This document shows, in pieces, positions 55,119 through 64,000 of a DNA stretch of 64,000 bases. The notes beneath the pieces are model-generated. The model was not told the origin of the DNA and made no database searches. It saw only the letters and a list, made by a program, of their open reading frames with translations. Source of the DNA: Malus domestica (Eukaryota > Streptophyta > Magnoliopsida > Rosales > Rosaceae); assembly GCF_042453785.1 (NCBI RefSeq), contig NC_091677.1, positions 28,335,501-28,399,500 on the forward strand. The letters are read 5' to 3'. Every line of letters begins with the position of its first letter. Within the stretch, counting starts at the first letter, position 1. Position numbers and translations under genes: made by a program.

Positions 55119-56482
55119 GCCGTGGTGGGATGAGGCCAATAATTTTGATTATTGGTTGCTTGAACTCCAACTGTCTATCAAACTCCAAATTCAATTGATT
55201 GAATGGAAGGGGAGGAAAAACCTGGAGAAGATTAGTAACCTAGAGTTAGAAAAACGTGGTGGGGACAATAATTGCTTTGCGGATGAGTTTTGTGAGGATT
55301 AGTAACCTAGAGTTAGAAAAATGGGATGCACAATTAAATTAAATTGTCATCAAGTGGGGCATTGGGATGGAAAACGTAAACTTAATTCAGTTCTCTATCA
55401 ATTTTTTTTTGAAGGAAACAAATGAAAATGATTTGAAAATTTTGAGTTTTAACGATAAGGATAAAATAAATGGTAAAGTGAATAGTACCAAAATTGACTT
55501 TTTAGTATAAAAATGTGATTTTTTTGTTAAAGTGAACAGTACCGAGAGTTTTTCATTCAAGTTCATTTTTTTTATTTGTAGTTTACTTAGGGTTGGTAAT
55601 TGGGAATTAGAATGCAAACACTTTTTTTTTTTAATAAATGAGTGGGGCCATCTGCCCCCTAGGCCTACACTAGCTCAATCCATGGTGATGAAGTACATAT
55701 GATAAGTGAAAACATAATAAAATGAACCCTACACAAAGTAGTAAAGATAGGAGAGAGGATCATCTCAGGATCCTTCTTCTTTAAAGGCCGAGTCGGCGTC
55801 GTGGCTTTCCCAAAGTCGGTGTCGTGCTTCCTTGGAGTTTGCGTTGTGCCTCGCTGGTGTTAGTTACCGGCAACATCTACGTAATAGTCATCGATGATCG
55901 TGGTTCTATAAAACTGAGCGTGTAGAAGTTTCTTTATAAACAAACAAAAGAAATGAAGAAGAAAACGCAGAATTAAAGAAGAAGGATTGTTGAAGAAGAA
56001 GAAGCAGAAGCAAAACTGCAAAAAATAAATAAGATAGAAGAAGGAGAATCTGGAGGGTTTGGTTATCGAGAGGATTCTCTCCTTGACGATAGAATTTGAT
56101 GGCTCTTTTCCTAGCTTTGACGGTTTCACTGCACGGTTCATGATTGCTTCCTTCCTTCACTCATCTCATGCAAACTCGAGGCGGGATTGTGTGTCTATAC
56201 CTCTCGAGGAAGGCTTGAAATAGCTCATTGAAAGGGGTAAAATAGGTACAAGAAAAGATTTGATTAAGGGTTGGTTTGGTATTGCTGTGTTTTAAAAAAA
56301 AAAAGCTGATTCTGTTGTACTGTGAGAATAAGCAGCTGTGAAATAAAGCGATAGAGTGTTTGGTAAACTTTTTTGTAAAAGTACTTTTGGAAAACAAAGC
56401 AGTATGATAGTGTTTGGTAAACTTTTATGCAAAACAGTTGTGACGATGTGAAATGACCAAAACCAAGCTTATCTATCTATTA
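55119..56482. other. Intergenic region upstream of KARI
   Basis: No transit-peptide exon was recognised. It contains a short direct repeat (GATTAGTAACCTAGAGTTAG at about 55229 and 55298), a dispersed repeat copy at 55446-55563 and a fragment at about 56265-56430 resembling hAT-type MITE sequence (TTTGGTAAACTTTT repeated). The minus-strand ORFs at 55860-56160 lack family support. Confidence 0.5.
55446..55563. repeat. Dispersed Rosaceae-type repeat, copy 3
   Basis: Contains GTTAAAGTGAACAGTACCGA and GAGTTTTTCATTCAAG, matching copies at 8215-8345 and 12085-12175. Confidence 0.6.
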
Positions 56483-56998
56483 TGTTGATGCACAAAATCA
56501 GTGAGGACTTTGGTACAACAGAAAGTGTTAAGTTTGTGACCTTCACTAGATTGCTCCAGTTACTAGTGTGGATAAGTATGTAAATGGATAGAGACATGGA
56601 AGCAAACACAAGATGTACGTGGTTCATCCAGATTGGCTATGTCGACGGAGTAGAGGAGTTCTCATTAATTGTGAAGGGTTTACACAAGTACATAGGTTCA
56701 AGCTCTTCTTTATTGAGTACTAGTGAATGATTTAGTTCAAATGACATTAGGGATTATTGTGGGAGAATGATCTCATTTTATAGAAGAGAGTTTCTAGTTT
56801 TGTTCTGGCCTTGACACGTGTCATGTTGTGATTGGCTTTTGATGTTGACACGTGTCACCCTGTGATTGGCCTCTTGGTGTTGACACGTGTTGCGTTGTGA
56901 TTGGCCTCCTGGTTAGAGGGAAACTCTTATGGGTGCTTGACGGTATAACGTTGACCAGTACTTGGTAGTTTCGGGATTGGTCAAGTATGGTACAAACA
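56483..56998 (-). repeat. 3' LTR of the 6.1-kb element
   Basis: A 516-bp LTR, TGTTGATGCAC...GGTACAAACA on the plus strand. It includes three tandem units of about 34 bp, each with a GACACGTGT core and a GTGATTGGC (CCAAT) motif, at about 56810-56915. Confidence 0.93.
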
Positions 56999-58000
56999 GT
57001 GCTCCCCTAAGTTCCCGAGTGAGGGAAGCTCCTCGGTTAGGGACTTGCAAGATCCAAGCCGCTGAGTAATCACGAAACTTCTAAGTACTGAAGTGTGGTA
57101 TTGTTTTCACTTGCCTCATCTGTCTCATAAGTGGATGTGGCATCTTATCTGAAAGTATTTTTCCTCCATCCAAGGGTGGTATCTTTAACCGATGGAGATG
57201 CACAAGGTAATGTATCAATTTCACTTGAAGCTTACTTGTAGTTTCGGGCTTGGTCGAGCGCGATATAAACCCTATAGTAGGAGTCCCCCAAGTCTTTGAG
57301 CGAGGAGATCTGCCGAAAGAGATGACAGACAAAGTAAGCAATCAGAGTTCCAAGCAGTTAGTCTTAAATCGAAAGTTTGATCTCGTGTTCCGGCTAATTG
57401 TTTTCATTCTCCTTGTTCTGTAGACGTCATCAAGGACAAAGAAAAGGACATGGAGAAGAGATGATATGAGATACTTTTGCTTTTGAATAAGTAACTTTCC
57501 ACAGGCTTATTCTTGAACTGGGCTGGAGGGTTTTCTGGTTTCCTCCAGAGTATAATGCCGACTCAAGAATTTGAGGGTCAAAACAAGTCAATCAAATCAA
57601 TAGTGTGTTCGACCTTAATGATATGGGGTACTTTTTCTCTTAACAACGTAATAGATGAATTGGCACATGTTCTGTTGCGCTTGTCTCCACATGTTTCCTT
57701 GTATCCTTCTCAGTTGCCTTATCTGTTCCTTAGGCATATATGATATCTTTTCTGGAAGCATAAGATGTTGAAGATAAGTACTCGAGAGCAATGTCAGGTA
57801 AGTAATCGGGCAAGGAGTTCCAAGCAGTCAGTTCCTGACTGGAAGCTTGATTCCAAATGCTAACTGATTGTTCTCTTTCTCCTTGTCTTGCAAGTAAGAA
57901 CAAGGGCAAAGGAAAAGACAAGAAAAAAGCATGATATGGGATACTCTTGCTTTTAACCCTGATGATATAAGATACTCTTTCTCTGGTATGGCTTGTTTGC
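56999..58000. other. 6.1-kb element interior, 3' side
   Basis: No gene is supported. It contains polypurine tract sequence at its left edge and two related blocks (about 57400-57500 and 57870-57985) that share TTCTCCTTGT and GATATGAGATACT-type sequence. The same blocks occur in the 12.9-kb element near 40430-40510 and 40885-40950 on the opposite strand. Confidence 0.5.
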
Positions 58001-58319
58001 AGAGGTATTATCGGGGGGAAAAGAAGCTGAGTATTTTGAGAGACTCTACTGAGAGTGCCATCTCGGATGTGAAGAAAAGTTGAGCATTTTTTTTTATTTG
58101 CAGGTCTACCTAGGTGTGGAGGATGAAGGTCGACATATATAGGAATTGTCCCAACAGCGAGTAATAACAATGTTCCTTTACCCTTCTCGGTCATAGTAGT
58201 GTAGTGGGAGCTACAAGATTCACGTGTTTTAACTTTGTCAAAACACTTTGAAAAATTGGTATGTGGTATCTGGAAAGCTGATGTTGCGTGTGAAGATTGC
58301 AAACAAGCTTTATCCAAAG

Positions 58320-58710
58320 AAATCTGGCTCTCGAAGTTCAGATAGTGATGCCTCTTCGGTTTTGGAACAAGCAATCCTGTCGAGGATCTAGTTCTCGAGA
58401 TTCGAATAACAGTGCATCTTCGATTTTTGAGAAAGCAATCCTGTTGGGAGTCTGGTTTTCGAGATTCGGATAACAGTGCCCTTTCGATTTTTGAGAAAGC
58501 AATCATGTTGGGAGTCTGGCTTTTGAGATTTGGAGAGCGGTGCCTCTTTGATTTTTTAGAAAGCAATCCTGTTGGGAGTCTGGCTCTCGAGATTCGGAGA
58601 GCGTTGCCTCTTTGGTTTTTGAGCAAGTAATCCTGTTGGGAGTCTGACTCTCGAGATTCAGATAGCGATGCCTCTTCGATTTTTGAGCAAGCAATCCTGT
58701 TGGGAGTGTT
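58320..58710. repeat. 64-bp minisatellite before the antisense ORF
   Basis: Six units repeat with a 64-bp period, each containing a version of AGCAATCCTGTTGGGAGTCT followed by CGAGATTCGGA. The unit length is not a multiple of three. Flanking blocks at 58080-58300 and 58720-58950 are also related to each other. Confidence 0.85.
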
Positions 58711-59030
58711 TTCTCGAATGTGAGTAAAGGTTGGGCATTTTTACCAGTCTGCCGTGCCATGGAGCATTGAGGTTGACACACATAGGGACTTTCCAGTTAT
58801 CAAGCAGTGGTGTTGTTCTTTTACCCGTGTAGGTAATAGTAAGGTAGCTGGATCTTCAAAATTTATGTGTCTAAACTTTGTCAGAGATCTTTGGCAAAGT
58901 TATCTGTGGTACCTGAGGAGCTGATGTTGCGTGTGGAGATCGTCGATAGATTTTACTCAGGCAAATCCATTTCTCAAAGTCCGGAGAGTGGTGCCTTTTC
59001 GATTTTTGAACCAACAGCCCTGTTGCCCTT

Positions 59031-59040
59031 TATTTTATAG
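59031..59040 (+). promoter_or_regulatory. TATA-like element before the antisense ORF
   Basis: TATTTTATAG lies 117 bp before the ATG at 59157 and corresponds to the element at 39891-39900 in the 12.9-kb element. Confidence 0.5.
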
Positions 59041-59156
59041 GGGTACCAATTGTGTGTAAGAAGTACGTTCAGATAATTATTGCTTATAGGAATTTTCCCT
59101 TATTTTTATACTTCAGAGATTTATTGGACCTCATTTCTCCTTCATCATTTCTGAAA

Positions 59157-59825
59157 ATGTTTGGCTCATCCGACCGTCATTTTGACTTGAACTTTGGTGA
59201 AGAGGCAGCCATGCCTCCTCAAGACAACATATGGCGCCCATCCCTCCCCATTGGTTCTCTTACCATTAGGGACTTTATGATGAACAATGATATGACTGCT
59301 GCGGTGGTCGTTAAGAACATTATCACTCCCAAAGATAACAGACTACTTTCCAAACGGTCTGATAAGTTGGTTGTTAAGGATTCTCTAGCTCTCAGTGTTT
59401 AGTATGCAGGTTCTGTGTCTAATATGGCCCAATACCTATTTGCTCAAACCCGACAAGTTGAATCATTGACGGTTGAAGTGATAAGTCTCAAACAAGAGAT
59501 TAGATGGCTCAAGCATGAGAATAAACAGTTGCATAGGCTCACACATAACTATGCTACAAACATGAAGAGGAAGCTTGACCAGCTACAGGAATCTGATGGT
59601 CAGATTTTACTTGATCATCAAAGGTTTGTGAGTTTGTTCCAAAGGCATTTATTGCCTTCGTCATCTGGGGCTGTACCACATAATGAAACTCCAAATGATC
59701 AACCTTCGGCGCCTCCTCCTTCTGGGGTTCTGCCCAGTATTGAAGCTCCGAATGATCACTATCCAATGCCTCATCTTTCTGGGGCTCTGCCGACTGCTGA
59801 GATTTCTCTTGAGCAACCTTTGTGA
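59157..59825 (+). pseudogene. Antisense ORF of the 6.1-kb element (coiled-coil protein)
   Basis: From the ATG at 59157 (MFGSSDRHFDLN) to the stop at 59825 the frame spans 222 codons with one in-frame TAG at 59400-59402. It matches the antisense ORF at 39084-39764 throughout: DNIWRPSL, LTIRDFMMNND, IITPKDN, SKRSDKLVV, then the coiled coil QVESLTVEVISLKQEI and MKRKLDQLQES, then Pro/Ser repeats. The stop falls at a codon that is Gln (CAG) in the other copy, while the other copy's stop is open here. The start at 59157 is chosen because both copies align from that Met. Confidence 0.82.
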
Positions 59826-59857
59826 AGGCTCTATCTTATTTGTTTATTTTGATTCAT

Positions 59858-59878
59858 GTATATATATATATATATATA
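59858..59878. repeat. TA microsatellite
   Basis: A short TA run just after the antisense ORF stop codon. Confidence 0.8.
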
Positions 59879-60389
59879 TTTGTAACTTATCAGAGGTATC
59901 AATAAATAAGTTTTGCTTCATTTCAATGTATTGTGTTAAAAACACCAAGGTCTCCTTCACTAAATTCTTTGAATTTTTTCTTTTGTTGAAGCTTGTATGT
60001 TGAAACTTTGTAAGTGAAGCATGTAGGTTGAGGTAATGCTCCCTTAATTTCCCGAGTGAGGAAAACTTCTTGATTGGAGACTTGAAAAATCCAAGTCACT
60101 GAGTAGTCGTGAAACTTCCAAGTACTGAGACTGTATATGGTAGGAGTCTCCCAAGTCTTCGGTCGAGAGAATTGACGAATGAGGTGTCTTACTTGTAGAA
60201 GTTGTCTGAATTCCCTCTTCTTTAAATATTTGCCAAATGGCTTGTGTGACAAAAGATCTCAAATGGTTGAGAGTCAAAACATTTGTAATGTGTATGCCTT
60301 CTTATAATAGCATTTTCTTCAATACCTAGTCCTCCACTTTGAAAGAGTGAGGCTTAGCCCCATAATCATAATAATCGAATGTACGTTCA

Positions 60390-61998
60390 CCCTTGGTTGT
60401 CTTGATACGAACTTTTATCCCTCTTGTTGTAATGGGCTTGCTGAAAGTAAAAATCATTCCTCTTACCAAGAGACAAATACGTTTGGTGACTTAGCGAATA
60501 GCTAAATGAGGCAGGAGATGATGCAATGGGTGTCTGAATGGCCAAGATCTCCTCACTTGGTAGAACTTGACTTCCACTTCCTACTTGTTGATAGGGGTTA
60601 ACCATATGGGGGTTCCTTTGGTATGTCCTTGCTTCAGCGGAGGCGTGGTTGTAAACCTGTGCCATGACCTCAGAGTAAGTTTTCCAAGTGTTAGCATTGA
60701 TTATGTACTTGAAGAAACAATCACGTAGGCCTGCTGTGAAGGCTTTGAGGGTGGCCTTGTCATCTGTCTCAGCACAGTGAGAATACTCATGGTTGAAGAG
60801 ACCGGCATACTCTTGTAGTGACTCGTTCGGCTTCTTGTGAATAGTGTATAAGTCATCTGCAGAATGTAAGCGATCGGTCTGGAAGATGTGTTGAGAGACA
60901 AACAGTTTCCTTAATTCTTCAAATTAGTTTACTGTCTCGGGTGGAAGACGACAATACCAGTTTAGAGCTCCGCTAGAAAAGGTGGAAAGGAAAAGAAGAC
61001 ATCGCTCTTTGTCGGTGTGCATCCGATATGCCTTGGTGGACTCAAAAAGGTTAAGGTGTTCAATCGGGTCCTCCCTTCCAGTATAGAGTTGTAAACCAAG
61101 TTTTTGTTTTATCTTCGCTTGAAGGGGGTGTTGATGATCCTCCTTGTGAGAGGGCCCCGCCTGGGTTGGTTCCAGTGAGGTATCTCAGCTTGACGTTCGG
61201 CCTTCAACTTGTTTACTTCCTCAATGAGCTGTAGAATAAGGGGGTCCTGAGTGGAGTCATATACCACTGGAATTTTCTTCCGTAAGTCTTCATCGTCTCT
61301 TGAAAGTAGGAAAGTTTGAGTATGAGCATGTGATTTTTCCTTGGAGTCGCCGTACTGACTTCTAGGGCGAGTCTGTCAGAATACCTCTAAGTCCCCTATA
61401 CCTTTATGTTCATTTGGGACCTGTCGTTCTTTCCTTAGATGGGCAACTAGCTTGAGTCGTAAGAGGGGAACGAGTCTTTCAGAAACCCTTGGGTCATTAA
61501 TCTTCGAGTTTATGTGGAGGGGATTCTTTCGACGTTGTTTTAGGAAGTCTCGGCAGTCACGATAAACGGTTTTCGATCCTTGCAACCCTTCTGCAAGGAG
61601 GTGTCTTCATCCACTTCTCCTGTTTCGGGTCGAAGCATATGGGTTGAGAGAAGTCTCATGTTGATCAATGTTTTGATGATTAGCTCGCTCCTCATCAGGG
61701 ATACCCATGTCGAAGGAAGGTGACCCTCCGTGTTGAGGGGCACCCAGATGATGGTTGATGTCCACAAGGGCAACAAGCTCGCGTGTTTGAGTACGCCTAG
61801 TTTCATGGAATGTCTCGAAGAGCTTTTCATAGTGTTCTTGGAGGATCTCATTCTTTATTTCTATCTTTTTGTTCTAAGCCTCCAGCTTCTTGACTTTAGC
61901 TTGAATAGCGAGCTTATTTCCTTCATTCTTTCGTTATTTCGCGCTAGGTGCAAGAGGGGTGTCATTCTGTGTGCCGTGGCTTCCTTCGCTCCCCATGT
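60390..61998 (-). pseudogene. Decayed gag of the 6.1-kb element
   Basis: Reading leftward, a start near 61998 (MGSEGSHG) is followed by several stops. The gag core remains recognisable across 61600-60400: EDPIEHLNLFES, CLLFLSTFSSGALNWYCRL, SLQEYAGLFNHE, DDKATLKAFTAGL and VMAQVYNHASAEART. The last open part (60665-60387) ends with a tyrosine/glutamine-rich tail. There is no downstream protease or polymerase. Confidence 0.88.
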
Positions 61999-62085
61999 TG
62001 AAGAGGGATGCCTGATCAAAAAAGAATGTACGAATAGTGGAAACCAGCTTGACAAAGCTGAAAAGAGTGGGAATAAGTGTCGTTC

Positions 62086-62102
62086 CCACAGACGGTACCA
62101 AA
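62086..62102 (-). other. Primer binding site of the 6.1-kb element
   Basis: On the minus strand TTGGTACCGTCTGTGGG lies just inside the 5' LTR. The TGG matches a tRNA CCA end; the tRNA was not identified. Confidence 0.65.
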
Positions 62103-62618
62103 TGTTGATGCACAAAATCAGTGAAGACTTTGGTACAACAGAAAATGTTAAGTTTGTGACATTCGCTAGATTGCTCTGGTCACTAATGTGGATAAGTATG
62201 TAAATGGATAGAGACAGGGCAGCAAACACAAGATGTACGTGGTTCACCCAGATTGGTTACGTCCACGGAGTAGAAGAGTTCTCATTAATTGTGAAGGGTT
62301 TACACAAGTACATAGGTTCAAGCTCTCCTTTAGTGAGTACTAGTGAATGATTTAGTACAAATGACATTAGGGATTATTGCGGGAGAATGATCTCCTTTTA
62401 TAGAAGAGAGTTTCTAGTTTTGTTCTGGCCTTGACACGTGTCATGTTGTGATTGGCCTTTGATGTTGACACGTGTCGCCCTGGGATTGGTCTCTTGGTGT
62501 TGACACGTGTTGTGTTGTGATTAGCCTCCTAGTTGGAGGGAAACTCTTATGGGTCCATGACGGTATAACTTTGACCGGTGCTTGGTAGTTTCGGGATTGG
62601 TCAAGTATGGTACAAACA
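62103..62618 (-). repeat. 5' LTR of the 6.1-kb element
   Basis: A 516-bp LTR carrying the same block of three GACACGTGT/CCAAT units at about 62430-62530. It also lies immediately upstream of the SPC24-like gene start. Confidence 0.93.
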
Positions 62619-62866
62619 TATTACATTTTTTTCCTTTTCTTTTTTCTTTTACTTTTCTAGAACGCTCTCTCTAGAATCATCTCCATTTTTTTCTCATTCC
62701 CGTTCAACTGCCTCTCTGTCTCTCTCTCTTCACTTTTTCTCTATCATCACCAAATTCCATTCTTTTCGCCACTTTCTCCCTCATCATCAAAGATCTTTGG
62801 TAGAGATGAAGCTGGGAGGAGCAGAAAGGGGATGATAAAGATGAAAGGAGAAGCTTCCTCCGAGAA

Positions 62867-63033
62867 ATGGGAAAAGCTTCTGGAATTTTGAAGCTGATTT
62901 CGTACAACGACAATCTAGTGAAGGTGTTGAAGGACCAGAGGGACATCAACAACTTTGCGCAGTCTCCAACACCACAAGGCCCTTCGTTCCTCCTACGATT
63001 TCGATTTCAATGAAGTCCAGAACTCGCTTCGAG
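62867..63033 (+). pseudogene. SPC24: SPC24-like kinetochore protein, first exon, frameshifted
   Basis: From ATG 62867 the frame reads MGKASGILKLISYNDNLVKV then LKDQRDINNFAQ, which resembles the N-terminus of plant SPC24, a subunit of the NDC80 complex that links kinetochores to microtubules. At about 62963 the frame must shift to continue with SLQHHKALRSSYDFDFNEVQ and NSLRG, consistent with a missing dinucleotide in TCTCTCC. A GT donor follows at 63034. A CT-rich leader of about 200 bp precedes the ATG. No further exon is visible before the window ends, so it is either a gene with a long first intron and a sequence error, or a fragment. Confidence 0.5.
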
Positions 63034-64000
63034 GTTTGTTTCCTCACTTGGGTTCTATTTGTTTCTCGAGAAAATTTATGACCCAGAAAATTTTCAGTTG
63101 GTTGCTTATACTTTTTTTCACTTTCAAGCAAGCTAAATTATGCCTTAGGTAAATCTAGGATTGTATAGTTTAGAAACTTACTGTGTGCACACCTGTAGAG
63201 AGCTCCACCTCAAAATGTAGGGTTCTAACCCATTTTCCGAGAAAATGTTTGCTTAAAGGGGGATAGAGGGGTTAGGTTCAATTTGATTTTTTTCTGGTGG
63301 ATTCTTGTATTTCCCTTGCATAAATGTTTCTCGGAAAAAAGATATATGCCTGGTTTTGTATGTCGATATGTGCATTGATTGATGAGTTCTTATATGAAGC
63401 AGACTATGAGATAAATGGTAGGATTGCCAGAAACTTTCATTAAAGGGTCACTGTTCACTCGTGTTTTAGAGGTTTGCATAGAAGCTGAAAAGCCAGTTTT
63501 TCAAAGTTGCCTTTTGTTGCTTTTGTTTTTTTGCTTTTTTCCACCTAAAACTGTGAAAAAAAACTGAAGTTGGAAGTTTACCAAACACTAAAAACACTCC
63601 CAGTATTTTTTCATACCAGCTTTTTTTTTAAATCACCTCAACCCCATACCATACCTAATTATCGTAGTAAATATAGGTTGACTCATCCTTCTAGCATGGA
63701 CAGTGGCGAAGCCACGTGAGGACGAGGAGTGGCGACCGCCCCTCCCCTCGCCGGAAAACACAGCTGAAGCCGAGGTTTCGCCCCTCCCCTCACCGGAAAA
63801 CCCAGCCCCTCCATCTCTGTTTTGGCACCGGTGAACTGGTTTTGCTGCTGCGTGCAGCAACACTGGTTCTTTTTTTTTCTTTTAAATTAATAAAAAAATT
63901 AAAATATGGCCCACATGTCCCAAAGTTAGCCTTTCAAAGTAGTGCCCACGTGAAACTTTCAGAAAAAAACCAAAAATATATATATGTATAATGTATTGGG
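63034..64000. other. Right-edge non-coding region with transposon fragments
   Basis: The 63430-63660 part has MITE-like sequence (TTTACCAAACACT) related to 56265-56430. At 63699 CAGTGGCGAAGCCACGTGAGG resembles the terminal repeat of hAT-Tip100-type elements, and the GC-rich stretch after it has two copies of CGCCCCTCCCCTC. No supported ORF is seen. Confidence 0.4.

Larger units (their letters stand above)
56483..62618 (-). mobile_element. 6.1-kb non-autonomous LTR element with antisense ORF
   Basis: LTRs of 516 bp lie at 56483-56998 and 62103-62618, with target duplication TATTA (56478-56482 and 62619-62623). Read on the minus strand, TTGGTACCGTCTGTGGGAA follows the 5' LTR as the primer binding site and TTAGGGGAGCAC precedes the 3' LTR. 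The interior has a decayed gag (about 61998-60390), no protease, reverse transcriptase or integrase that I can find, and a plus-strand ORF at 59157-59825, antisense to gag. The LTRs differ at many positions, so it is older than Copia-1 and the 12.9-kb element. Confidence 0.93.

Noticed and set aside
55860..56160. Minus-strand ORFs of 84-93 codons
   Set aside because: Low-complexity Phe/Leu-rich translation of a GAA-rich strand; no family resemblance.
57730..58626. 298-codon minus-strand ORF in the 6.1-kb element
   Set aside because: Much of it is the antisense reading of a 64-bp minisatellite; the open frame follows from the repeat composition and it has no known domain.

Overview
The window is plant nuclear DNA. 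It has spliced genes with AT-rich introns, plant-type Copia and Gypsy LTR retrotransposons, MITEs and GA/TA microsatellites. The repeat families and protein sequences resemble Rosaceae, most likely Malus or Pyrus; that is an inference from memory, not a database result. No tRNA, rRNA or CRISPR array was seen.

Left part (1-12,000), ordinary genes: the 3' part of a bifunctional FMN hydrolase/riboflavin kinase-like gene (+, 1-2270) whose kinase half looks degenerate; a complete Ubc13-type E2 gene, UBC35/36-like (+, 3311-7031), with a solo LTR in intron 3; a small ORF with KEN-box and D-box motifs (+, 9327-9710); and a three-exon gene of a plant family I believe is DUF7787 (-, 10685-11824).

Middle part (13,660-51,000), a tandem array. 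The repeated module is an SAG39-like papain-family cysteine protease (CP), then a decayed second protease (psi-CP), then the convergent 3' end of a ketol-acid reductoisomerase gene (KARI). Three CP genes (26098, 44047, 48742) are open and almost identical. There are four psi-CP remnants and four truncated KARI tails. The only KARI copy with all ten exons (-, 51016-55118) closes the array, and it carries a one-base frameshift and no visible transit peptide. The modules are riddled with nested insertions: a young intact Copia (15266-20457), a truncated Copia (20650-24112), two hAT-like elements, Mutator-like MITEs and a 12.9-kb non-autonomous Gypsy-type element (30035-42965, target duplication AAGAT). 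Neighbouring modules preserve empty sites for several insertions, so their order can be read.

The 12.9-kb element is the most unusual object. It has a gag-protease frame interrupted only by nonsense codons, no reverse transcriptase or integrase, sense-oriented fragments resembling three host genes (a TCP factor, a FRIGIDA-like protein, an ankyrin protein), and an antisense coiled-coil ORF with its own TATA-like element. A different LTR element at 56483-62618 (target duplication TATTA) carries the same antisense ORF in the same relative place and orientation. The two ORF copies have different stop codons.

Right end (62,624-64,000): a probable SPC24-like kinetochore gene start with a frameshift, then MITE-like and hAT-like sequence.
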